Source of the DNA: Chloroflexota bacterium
Lineage (GTDB): Bacteria > Chloroflexota > Ktedonobacteria > Ktedonobacterales > JACDGC01
NCBI GenBank assembly: GCA_021778805.1
Contig: JAJYBV010000017.1
Location: 1 to 48,012 of the forward strand
Length of the DNA stretch: 48,012 nt
Direction of reading: 5' to 3'
Under the pieces are notes generated by a model. The model was not told the origin of the DNA and made no database searches. It saw only the letters and a list, made by a program, of their open reading frames with translations. Shown here in pieces: positions 1-8,600 of the stretch (its first letter is position 1; each line of letters opens with the position of its first letter). The translations under genes were made by a program, and so were the position numbers.

Positions 1-400
1 AAAAACATCTTTTTTTAAGAAACACCTCACGGCACACATATCCAGGGATTCGTAAGGGGCGGATGCCCCTTGCGCGGGGTTTGGGGCGCCTCCCAAAATC
101 TTTTTTTTTAAGAAACACCTCGCGGCACCCACTAGGGATTCGTAAGGGACAGTTGCCCCTTACGCAGGGTTTGGGGTGTCCCCAAAATCTTTTTAATAAA
201 ACCTAAATTCCGCACGGCGCCCATTGGGGATTCGTAAGGGGTGGTAACCCCTTATGCGGGGTTTGGGGTGTCCCCAAAATCTTTTTTATTTTAAACGAAA
301 CACCGCACGGTACACACTAGGGTTTCGTAAGGGGCGGATGCCCCTTGCGCGGGGCTTGGGGCGCCTCCCAATATCATTAACTCCGCGCGGCAACAATTTG
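1..400 (+). repeat. Tandem array of ~90 bp hairpin repeats (four units plus a partial head)
   Basis: Four similar units lie head to tail at about 26-101, 117-189, 210-281 and 303-375, with the shared GGGATT/GGGTTT word at 45, 135, 227 and 320 (spacing 90-93 bp). Each unit has a head like CCGCACGGTACACA, then a palindrome with arms around CGTAAGGGGC and GCCCCTTACG and a four-base loop, then CGGGG, then a second palindrome TTTGGGG-TGT-CCCCAAA followed by A and T runs. A partial head follows at about 381-400. Hairpin arms carry paired changes in some units (for example GGGGTGGTAACCCC at 236-249), which suggests the structure is kept. No coding potential is seen. The same family recurs at 4030-4566, 20770-20840, 27550-27697, 31240-31350 and 47749-48012. 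Confidence 0.9.
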
Positions 401-463
401 GATAGTTGAGATAGAAATAATCAAGTTATGTTAACTGATTAATGTTCAAAGAATCCCCCCTAT

Positions 464-493
464 TTGACAGATCGCAATCAAATCACATATAGT
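464..493 (+). promoter_or_regulatory. Sigma-70-type promoter for rny
   Basis: TTGACA at 464-469 and TATAGT at 488-493 are separated by 18 bp, a near-consensus housekeeping promoter. Transcription would start near 500 and leave an untranslated leader of almost 290 bases before the RNase Y start at 788. I see no known riboswitch in the leader. Confidence 0.6.
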
Positions 494-787
494 GAAATTC
501 GATGAGTTTTTTTCATCTGCATACGTTGTTTACCGAGCTTTACAGCCGGCTAAAATAGATCACATATTTTTTTGAGACTCGCGGGCTTTTCAGCGCGTGA
601 CCTTTTTTTATAGTAAGGATCTCCTCCCGCGGTCAACCAAAACGCGGATTGATATCCCGATACATATATTGCGTCTGCCTTGTTATAACTCAGTAATCTC
701 GCTAACGAAACTGAGCGCCACAATGCAGCGCAGCAAACATACAAGGAACCATGCGATCAAGCTCTTGCAGGTCTCCGGAGCGGAACC

Positions 788-2497
788 ATGCAAGTATTTT
801 TTATATTCCTAATCAGCGCTATTGCCTTTGCAGCCGGAGCATGGGGCGCTTATACCTTTACGGGGCAGCGCGCGCAGCTGCGCTATGAAGAAGAAGTATC
901 CAAACTGAAAGAGGCGCATGAACAACGCCTCATTGCGCTTCAGCAGCAACAGCAACAAACATTGCGCGAAACTAAAGACGAAAATGCCCGTTCGCGCAGC
1001 GTTTTAGAAGATGAGCTGCGCCAGCGCCGCCAAGAACTGCGATCTGCCGAACAGCGAATAGAACAGCGCGAAAAGCAGATCGATCGCCGCCAAGAACAAA
1101 TGGATAAAAAAGAAAACGATCTGCGCGCACAAGAACATGCGTTACAGGCAAAAATTACCGCGGCAGAAGAAGATCGGGCATTGCAGCGGCGCAAAATTGA
1201 ACAAGAATTAACTCGGCAAAAGCAAAAGCTCGAGCAAGATTTTAACACAGAAACGAAACAAGCGCTTCAGAAAATTGCGCAAGATCGCAGCGAAACTGAA
1301 AAACAAATGCAAGCGCTGGAAGCAGAACGCACTGCATTTTATGAACGCAGATTAAACGAATTGGAGCGTATCGCCTCGCTTTCCAGAAGTGACGCGCGCA
1401 AAGAATTAATTGCTTCGATTGAAGCGCAAGCCAGAGAAGACGCGATAAAATCAGTAAAAGCAATTGAACAGAATGCGCGTGAAGACGCCGAACGCACTGC
1501 GCGCGAAATTATTACTTTGGCAATTCAACGCTGCGCTTCAGATCAGGTTTCCGAAGTTACCGTTTCAGTAGTTCCCTTGCCAAATGATGAAATGAAAGGC
1601 CGCATTATCGGCCGCGAGGGTCGCAATATCCGCACGTTAGAATCGCTTACCGGCGTTGATGTCATTATTGACGATACCCCCGATGTTGTCATCCTTTCCA
1701 GTTTCGACGCAGTTCGGCGGGAAATCGCCCGGATTGCTTTGACAAAATTGATTATTGATGGACGTATTCACCCAACCAGAATTGAGGAAATGGTTGAAAA
1801 AGCCCGGCAAGAAGTCGATGATATGCTCGTTGAAGAAGGTCAGCGGGCTGTTGATGAGGCAAATGTCACCGGCATCCAGCCCGAGTTAGCAAAAATGATC
1901 GGCAGATTGCATTTCCGCGCCAGTTACGGCCAAAATGTTTTAAATCACTCAATTGAAGTTGCCGTAATGGCCGGTATCATCGCCGCGGAAATTGGCGCCG
2001 ATGTGCATACATGCAAAGTAGCCGGTCTGCTGCATGATTTAGGCAAAGCGTTTGATCAGGAAGTTGAAGGGCCACACGCGCTCATTTCCGGTGAAATTGC
2101 GCGGCGGTTCAATAAATCACCCAAAATAATTCACGCCATCGTTGCCCACCACGCTACCGAGGCAGACCCACAAAGCTTGGAAGCAGTGATTGTCCAGGCC
2201 GCCGACGCAATTTCTGCCGCGCGCCCCGGCGCCCGCAAAGAAACAATTGATATTCATATGAAACGTTTAGAGGCGCTGGAACAAATCGCGTCTTCATTCA
2301 ATGGCGTAGATCGCTGCTTTGCCGTTCAGGCCGGCCGAGAAGTGCGCATCATCGTAAAACCCGATGAAGTTGATGAATTAGGCGCTTCACAGCTTGCGCG
2401 CGATATTGCCCGCCGCATTGAAAATTCTGTGGAATATCCCGGACAAATTCGCATTTCGGTGGTTCGCGAAACTAGAGCCATTGAATTTGCCAAGTAA
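788..2497 (+). CDS. rny: Ribonuclease Y
   Basis: RNase Y is the membrane-anchored endoribonuclease that starts mRNA decay in many bacteria lacking RNase E. The 569-residue length is typical of the family. Order of parts: an N-terminal membrane segment (residues about 3-22), a long charged coiled coil (about 30-230) rich in Glu, Gln and Arg, a KH domain with the signature GRIIGREGRNIR at about 271-282, and an HD domain with NHSIEVAVMAG near 382 and HDLGK near 415 that would bind the catalytic metals. The start is set by GGAG eight bases upstream of ATG 788. It stands alone, with convergent HDOD signalling genes downstream and a sigma-70-like promoter about 290 bases upstream. The identification rests on complete domain order and motifs. 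Nothing looks broken. Confidence 0.96.
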   Translation: MQVFFIFLISAIAFAAGAWGAYTFTGQRAQLRYEEEVSKLKEAHEQRLIALQQQQQQTLRETKDENARSRSVLEDELRQRRQELRSAEQRIEQREKQIDRRQEQMDKKENDLRAQEHALQAKITAAEEDRALQRRKIEQELTRQKQKLEQDFNTETKQALQKIAQDRSETEKQMQALEAERTAFYERRLNELERIASLSRSDARKELIASIEAQAREDAIKSVKAIEQNAREDAERTAREIITLAIQRCASDQVSEVTVSVVPLPNDEMKGRIIGREGRNIRTLESLTGVDVIIDDTPDVVILSSFDAVRREIARIALTKLIIDGRIHPTRIEEMVEKARQEVDDMLVEEGQRAVDEANVTGIQPELAKMIGRLHFRASYGQNVLNHSIEVAVMAGIIAAEIGADVHTCKVAGLLHDLGKAFDQEVEGPHALISGEIARRFNKSPKIIHAIVAHHATEADPQSLEAVIVQAADAISAARPGARKETIDIHMKRLEALEQIASSFNGVDRCFAVQAGREVRIIVKPDEVDELGASQLARDIARRIENSVEYPGQIRISVVRETRAIEFAK

Positions 2498-2576
2498 CAC
2501 AGAAGATCGAGGTCCCGATGGAAAACGTTGCCGCAGGTTGCAACATTATCGGCAGCTATTGTTATCAAAAGTAAAT

Positions 2577-3506
2577 TTATAGTAAAATTACCGGGAAATA
2601 ACGCACCATATGCGCCATTTTTATCTTATATTCTTCGGCAATTTCATCCAGCAGTTCAGCGGCGTCATCCGGCGACAACCCCAATGAAATGCTTGCAGCA
2701 GGATCCAGCCTCGGCATAATGCGGTCTCCCCACCAGCCCACTCCCAAAGAACGCGCAAAAATATCAGCCATGTGTGTTACGGCGGCAAGCATACTATATG
2801 GCTGATCAACCGCGCCGGAGCGCACGGAATGACTGCGGCCAACGGCAACACCGATCTCGTCGGGCTGCCCCCATAAATTACACAGCAGCCTGCCTAACAT
2901 GGCGTGATCATATCCTAAAACCCGCCGTTCAACTACAAATAATGAAACCTTTTCATTTTTTGCGATGTTCAAAATGCGATTATATTCCGCCGCTTGCAGC
3001 GTTAACATGGCTGATTTGCCGATATCATGCAAAAATCCGGCAGTAAAGCAAATAATATCGTTGGAAATATGCGCTTTCCGCCCAATTACTTCTGCGGCAG
3101 CCCCGGTTGCAACCGAATGCCGCCATAAACCTTCCTGCCGCGCGCTGAAAGCGGGGTCATCGGTTTTGCGCAAACTAAACAGCCGCGATAAACTCATGCC
3201 TTCAGCCACTTCGCGCGCCGCGCCAAGTCCCATTAGCTGCAGTGCTTTCGTAACATCAGTTATACGTTCATTTAAGCTGTAAAACGCCGAATTTATGATA
3301 TTTAGCAGGCGAACCGCCAACGCAGGATCAAATGAAATGGTCCGCGCAATATCTGCCAGTGAAGTAGTGGGATCTTCCATTAACGCGATTACAGAGTCGC
3401 GAATACCGGATTCCAACGGCAACGCAAAGGTGGCGTCGGCTACAGTGGCGATTAATTCTTGCTGAGCGTCGATAATAGTTGTTAAATTAGATTCGTTATA
3501 CGTCAT
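2577..3506 (-). CDS. HDOD domain protein
   Basis: The 309-residue protein is a single HDOD domain, a relative of HD phosphohydrolases usually found in signalling proteins. Visible features are LPLESGIRDSVIALMEDP near residue 30, the SFDPALAVRLLNIINSAFY helix block, ALQLMGLGAAREVA, and a retained HDIGKSAML segment. HDOD domains generally lack full catalytic metal ligation, so a regulatory or scaffolding role is inferred rather than hydrolysis. The start at 3506 has a strong GGAAGGAA ribosome site. It lies 16 bp downstream of the small gene at 3523-3873, so the two are probably co-transcribed. No membrane segment or output domain is present. Partner and signal cannot be told from sequence. Confidence 0.85.
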   Translation of the reverse strand: MTYNESNLTTIIDAQQELIATVADATFALPLESGIRDSVIALMEDPTTSLADIARTISFDPALAVRLLNIINSAFYSLNERITDVTKALQLMGLGAAREVAEGMSLSRLFSLRKTDDPAFSARQEGLWRHSVATGAAAEVIGRKAHISNDIICFTAGFLHDIGKSAMLTLQAAEYNRILNIAKNEKVSLFVVERRVLGYDHAMLGRLLCNLWGQPDEIGVAVGRSHSVRSGAVDQPYSMLAAVTHMADIFARSLGVGWWGDRIMPRLDPAASISLGLSPDDAAELLDEIAEEYKIKMAHMVRYFPVILL

Positions 3507-3522
3507 ATACTATTCCTTCCGA

Positions 3523-3873
3523 TTACATATCCAACAAACCCAAACGGGCGACACGGTCGCGCGCCGCGCGCATCAGGGCTTCCATAAACGGATCTGCCTG
3601 GCGTTGCTTCAAAAAATCTTCAATAGGCATATGTTCCGGAGATTGCGCAATCGGCAAAATTTTTGGCGGGTGCGCGGAATATATAGCTACGTGAGTTATT
3701 CCGTGCGAACGCATCCTTCTTTGTTGGTGAGTTGTTATAATTGCGCCTTCCGAAACCAGCATCCTTCCGTTATGATCATACACAGCTTCCGCAAGAGCCA
3801 TACCGGGAGCAGCTTCTTCAATGGAAATTACCGTAAGGTTTCGATCATTTGTTGTTTGAGCCGATGTGGACAT
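3523..3873 (-). CDS. Small protein with a domain typical of HD-GYP/HDOD N-termini
   Basis: The protein has 116 residues from ATG 3873, chosen because AAGGAGGG lies nine bases upstream. An open frame extends 16 codons further but has no better start. The core pattern AAPGMALAEAVYDHNGRML followed by SEGAIITTHQQRRMRSHGI and THVAIY matches the short domain commonly found before HD-GYP or HDOD domains, with its pGM.L...V....G..L...G pattern and L...GI..V end. Here it is encoded separately, just upstream of an HDOD gene with a 16 bp gap, so the two products may form a split version of the usual fused protein. The C-terminal 40 residues are basic and helical-looking. Biochemical activity is unknown. 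Confidence 0.7.
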   Translation of the reverse strand: MSTSAQTTNDRNLTVISIEEAAPGMALAEAVYDHNGRMLVSEGAIITTHQQRRMRSHGITHVAIYSAHPPKILPIAQSPEHMPIEDFLKQRQADPFMEALMRAARDRVARLGLLDM

Positions 3874-4029
3874 ATCACTTTCCCTCCTTGGGAATACAAG
3901 ATCAGTTGTTACTATCGGCAAGCATCAGAATTTGCGCAGGGGATCTTATAGCAAATTCAATGGAAAAATTTGCTTCACGCAGGAAGCGCCAAAACAGCGC
4001 GACGCTTGGCCACAAAGCCGGGAAACATA

Positions 4030-4275
4030 ATGGGATTGGGGTGTCTTCTCCAAATAAATTTTTATGTGAGGTGAAACACCGCGAGGTACACATGGGTGGT
4101 GGAAGTGGGGAAACAAGCCACATGATTCATCGTGTGGTGTTCGTTTTGTGGCCGCCCAGCCACCAATACCGCGCCGGAGCAAAAGCGTCACCCCATATCG
4201 TTTGTTTTAGAGCATACACCGCGCGGTACACATTGAGGCAATGCAATCCGGTAGGGGCGACCCTTGCGGTCGCCC
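4030..4275 (+). repeat. Degenerate and alternative-type repeat copies, plus orientation
   Basis: The 800 bp gap at 3874-4675 has no convincing gene. At about 4030-4110 there is a decayed copy with a recognisable ATTGGGGTGTCTTCTCC segment and the head ACACCGCGAGGTACACATG. At 4205-4275 the same head (ACACCGCGCGGTACACAT) is joined to a different body, GAGGCAATGCAATCCG then GTAGGGGCGACCC and GGTCGCCC, which forms its own hairpin. A reverse copy of this second body occurs at 27552-27612. Open frames across this region are incidental. Confidence 0.7.
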
Positions 4276-4317
4276 TTGCTGCTCAGCTACCAATATTTCC
4301 CATCGGAAAATAAAATA

Positions 4318-4566
4318 AAAAGATATTTTTGGGGACACCTCAATCCCCGCGCAAGGGGCTACCGCCCCTTACGTATCCCCGGTGTACCGTGCGGTGATTG
4401 TTTATAAAAAATATTTTGGGGACACCCCAATCCCCGCGCAAGGGGCGCTGCCCCTTACGTATCCCCGGCGTGCCGTGCGGTGTTTCGTTTTTAATAATAA
4501 TTTTTTGGGGACGCCCCAATCCCCGCGCAAGGGGCTACCACCCCTTACGAATCCCTGGTTATGCAG
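4318..4566 (-). repeat. Tandem array of the ~90 bp hairpin repeat, minus orientation (three units)
   Basis: Three units at about 4325-4397, 4414-4482 and 4501-4565 are the reverse complement of the array at the start of the window. Each begins with TTTTGGGGACACC, then CCCCGCGCAAGGGGC, then GCCCCTTACGTATCCCC or a variant, and the first two end in the CCGTGCGGTG head. They lie between the HDOD pair and the RhtA-like gene, downstream of the latter on its own strand. They could end transcription of that gene, but this is inference. Confidence 0.9.
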
Positions 4567-4675
4567 GTATATCTTGTCCCTATTTAATAATTAAGGACCA
4601 TTATCATGTGGAGTTCGTTTTGTGAACGCCCGGCCAACTACGCCGCCCGTTAGCAGAGCAGTCGGCAAAATATCA

Positions 4676-5587
4676 TTATACAGTGGCGGTGTCTGCTGTT
4701 AAAGAACTGCGGCTGCGCAATAAAGAAGTGCCTGCAGAAGCTAGCGAAACTAGCGCAATGGCGGCAATATCTTTCAAAGAAAGCGTTTCCTTCAGCAGTA
4801 AAAAACCAACGATTGCGGCAATCGCCGGCTCCAGGCTCATTAATATACCAAACGCTTGGGTAGGTAGCCGGCGCAGCGCTTCTATTTCAAGGGTATATGG
4901 CAGCGCAGAAGAAAATAACGCTACCCCGACGCCCAACAATAAGATGTAGGGATTCAACAATTTTGCTCCGCCTAAATAGATTCCGGCCGGCGCAGTAAGT
5001 ATCGCCGCCACAGCCATAGACGCCGCTAACCCGGATCCCTCGGGGAAAGCGCGGCCAACTCGCGAACTGAAGATAATGTACATTGCCCAAAATACTCCGG
5101 CCAGCAGCGCAAATAATATTCCAATAACATCCAGCGAACTGCCCGTCCACGGCGCAAACAGCAATATACCGCCGGCAGCCATTATTGTCCAAATGACATC
5201 GGTCCAGCGGCGCGAACCAATAATTGCCACTAACAGCGGCCCCGAAAACTCTATCGTTACCGTTACCCCCAACGGAATACGATTCAGCGCAACATAAAAT
5301 GTGGAATTCATAGCCGCAAGCGCAATTCCCAGCGCAACCACAGAAAACCAAGCCGAAGCGCCAACATTGCGCCATTTCGGCCGCCAAATGCTATTTAAAA
5401 GCAACGCAGCAAAACCAATTCGCAAAAACACTGCGCTTTCGGTCCCAATATATGGGAATAATTGCTTTGCAATGCTGGCCCCCGCTTGAGTTGAAGTCCC
5501 CGATAAAATGACCAGAAGCGTCGGCGGAATATTTCCAATCACTCGAGTTTGCTTTACAGTTTGCTTGTTTGTGGCAGTTTCATTCAT
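4676..5587 (-). CDS. EamA-family exporter, RhtA-like
   Basis: This inner-membrane transporter of the drug/metabolite superfamily has 303 residues and about ten hydrophobic segments arranged as two EamA halves. It resembles E. coli RhtA (threonine/homoserine exporter) in the N-terminal QAGASIAKQLFP and VFLRIGFAALLL, the middle RIPLGVTVTIEFSGPLLVAI, and the C-terminal SSALPYTLEIEALRRLPT and AFGILMSLEPAIAAIVGF. The substrate is therefore probably a small amino acid or related metabolite, which is inference from the family. The first 20 residues are a polar cytoplasmic tail. The start at 5587 has only a weak ribosome site (AGGCG). The mfd stop lies 38 bp upstream in the same orientation, so they may share a transcript. 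Confidence 0.85.
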   Translation of the reverse strand: MNETATNKQTVKQTRVIGNIPPTLLVILSGTSTQAGASIAKQLFPYIGTESAVFLRIGFAALLLNSIWRPKWRNVGASAWFSVVALGIALAAMNSTFYVALNRIPLGVTVTIEFSGPLLVAIIGSRRWTDVIWTIMAAGGILLFAPWTGSSLDVIGILFALLAGVFWAMYIIFSSRVGRAFPEGSGLAASMAVAAILTAPAGIYLGGAKLLNPYILLLGVGVALFSSALPYTLEIEALRRLPTQAFGILMSLEPAIAAIVGFLLLKETLSLKDIAAIALVSLASAGTSLLRSRSSLTADTATV

Positions 5588-5625
5588 ATTACGCGCCTGG
5601 CTTTCAAAAAAATAATATCTCAGTA

Positions 5626-8600
5626 TTACGTTGCGCTAGGCGCCATATCTGATATATTCAAAGGAATAAACCGGAGCAATTTTTCCAGTTCGGGTATCCA
5701 TTCTTCTGGTTTTTCCGGCAGAGCGCTCCGAAGCGCCGTAACCACCCCAAGCTCTACCTTAACTAAATTTTTATATTTTTTATACAGCGCAACTCTGTTT
5801 GCGGTTGCGCCGGGACGCATTCGAAATACCCATTCATTATTGCGCAGCGCAACCGAAGTAAACCCCATATCGCGCGCAATTAATTTTAATTTATCTAACC
5901 CTAACAGAAATCGCACCGGGTCCGGCGCGGGGCCAAACCGATCTTCCAACTCTGCCAGCATAGCAGTAACACCTTCCGGCGTTTGCAGCGCCGCGATGCG
6001 TTGATAAAAACCGATTTTTAATACACGATCTGGGATATAACTATCGGGTATATACGCTGAAATTGGCGCATCAATAGTAATTTCAGTCATCATTTTCTGC
6101 GACTGTTGATATGGGCTGCCTTGCAGCGCCGCAACTTCTTCAGCCAGCAATTGGCAATAAAGATCAAACCCAACTGAACTCATATTGCCCGATTGTTCAG
6201 CGCCTAACAAATTACCGGCGCCGCGAATCTCCAAATCTTTCATTGCAATGCGGAAGCCGGAGCCTAATTCGGTAGCCTCATAAATTGCCCGCAGACGTTT
6301 TTCCGCGTTTGGCGGCAGTTTTGTGCCTTTATGATATAAAAAATACGCATACGCTTGCAGCGCGCCTCGGCCCACGCGGCCGCGCAGTTGATACAGCTGA
6401 GATAATCCAAAATTACCGGCGTTATTAATAATAATGGTATTTGCGTTCGGTATATCCAATCCATTTTCGATGATAGTGGTGCACACCAAAACATTAAAAT
6501 TGCCGGCGGCGAAATCCAGCATCACTTTTTCCAGCTTTTCCTCATCCATTTGGCCATGCGCCACCACAATTTTCGCTTCAGGCACAAGTATTTCCAGGTG
6601 CTGAGCAATCTGCAAAATGCCGCGGATACGGTTATTCACAAAAAACACTTGTCCGCCGCGATCAATTTCCCGCAAAATTGCTTCGCGGATAATGGTGTCT
6701 TCACTTTCGCGGATCATCGTCCGAATTGGCAGCCTTTCAACCGGAGGAGTTTCAATAACGCTCATATCGCGAACATCTACCAGCGCCATATGCAGCGTGC
6801 GCGGTATAGGCGTAGCGGTTAAGGTCAGCACATCCACCTCGGTGCGATATTGTTTCATCCGCTCCTTATGTTCAACACCAAACCGCTGCTCTTCATCAAT
6901 AACCAGCAATCCTAAATTATTAAATACAACATCTTTAGAAAGAAGCCTGTGTGTGCCAATAACAATATCCGTTTGGCCTAACGCCAGGCTAAGCAGAACA
7001 TCTTTCTGTTCTTTTGCGGACCGAAACCTGCTCAGCAACTCTACGCGAAGGGGATAGTTTTTTAAGCGCTCGCGAAACGTATTAAAATGCTGCAGCGCCA
7101 GCACTGTTGTTGGCGTTAAAATGGCGACTTGCCGGCCATCTAGCGCAGCCTTGAATGCGGCGCGCAGCGCAACCTCTGTTTTGCCATACCCCACATCACC
7201 GCAAACCAGCCTATCCATTGGTTTTTGCTGCTCCATATCATTTTTCACTTCTTCAATCGCCCGCGCCTGATCAGGCGTTTCCTCAAACGGAAAAGAATCT
7301 TCCAATTCCTGCAGCCAAGGCTGCTGGTCATCTGATGGATATGGCAGCCTTTCACTTACCTCACGCGCGCTGTACAGCCGCAGCAAGTCTTTAGCAATAT
7401 CTTTAGCGCTGGCGCTGGCGCGTTCTTTAGCGCGAACCCACTCCGTTCCGCCAATTTTGTTTAATGTCGGAACAGAGTCTCCCATACCGATATAGCGTGT
7501 AATCAGGTTGAGGCGGTCGGTTGGCAGATACAGGCGATCTGTGCCGGCATATTGAATGAGCAAATATTCACGTTCGGCGCCATCAGTAGTAATTTTAGTT
7601 AAGCCATCAAAGCGGCCGATACCAAAATCGACATGCACCACATAATCGCCAATCTTCAATTCCTGTAAAAAAGCCGCCGAATTTGTAAACGTTTTCTTCT
7701 CAGTTTTGCGTTTCGCCCAGCCAAAAATCTCTGCGTCGGTGTATATTGTCAGGGCCAAAGATCGGCTTTTCCAGCCTTCTTTCAGTTGCGTATTATAAAC
7801 AACCGTCAGCGACCCGGTTTCAGGTGGATCGGCAATATCGATCTCCGGTGTCGTAAGAATAGTGTTGGCTCCGAGAATATCTTCATCATGAAAGAGATCG
7901 GAGATTCTGCGGGCCTGATCGGTTACAATAACAACCCGCTGGCGTTCATTAATTTCTTTGCGTACTTCCAGCGCAAAAGCCCGAAGTTTAGCGCCAAAAC
8001 TATCCGCAGGCGCAAAATCGACACCGGCGCTACTGCCCCACACAGATTCTCGTCCGGCAACATCTTGGTTTAACGCAGAAAAACGCAAGCTGCGGTGATT
8101 TTGCAATTCTTGAAAAATCGTATCCCACCCAATCCACGCCGCTTGCAGATCTTCGGGAATTTCGCCATCATGAATCAATTTTTGCCGAAGCGCAGTTGTC
8201 TGATCGCGTAAATCCAATGTCACCGTCTGCAAATGTTCAATATCATCCAACACCAAAACTGCGTCGGAGGAAACATAATCCATCAGTCCGGCGCTGCGAT
8301 GCAAATAAGGTAAATATAGGGCAATATCGTCAAAACTGCTGCGTTCTGTCAGCATATCTACATCGCGCCGCCAGCGATCCAGCGCATCGGGATACATTGC
8401 CGAGGCAGAAAGCAGCTTCAATTGCCGCGCAGCCTCGGCGCCGGCTGTGGGCAAAGCTTCATGCGCGGGAGGTATAAAAAACAATCCGGCGTCATTTAAA
8501 GACCGCTGCGTTTCCGGATCAAAAGTACGCGCCGATTCAACTGTATCGCCGAAAAATTCAATGCGGATAGGTCTTGGTCGTGATGATGGAAAAATATCAA

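Noticed and set aside
1-400. CRISPR array
   Set aside because: The repeated units are ~90 bp, vary in sequence and abut one another. There are no unique equal-length spacers and no cas genes.
597-812. 71-residue plus-strand frame before rny
   Set aside because: It overlaps the rny start, has no ribosome site and lies in the rny leader.
3874-4675. Several frames of 70-150 residues
   Set aside because: They all cross repeat copies or their decayed relics and lack ribosome sites.
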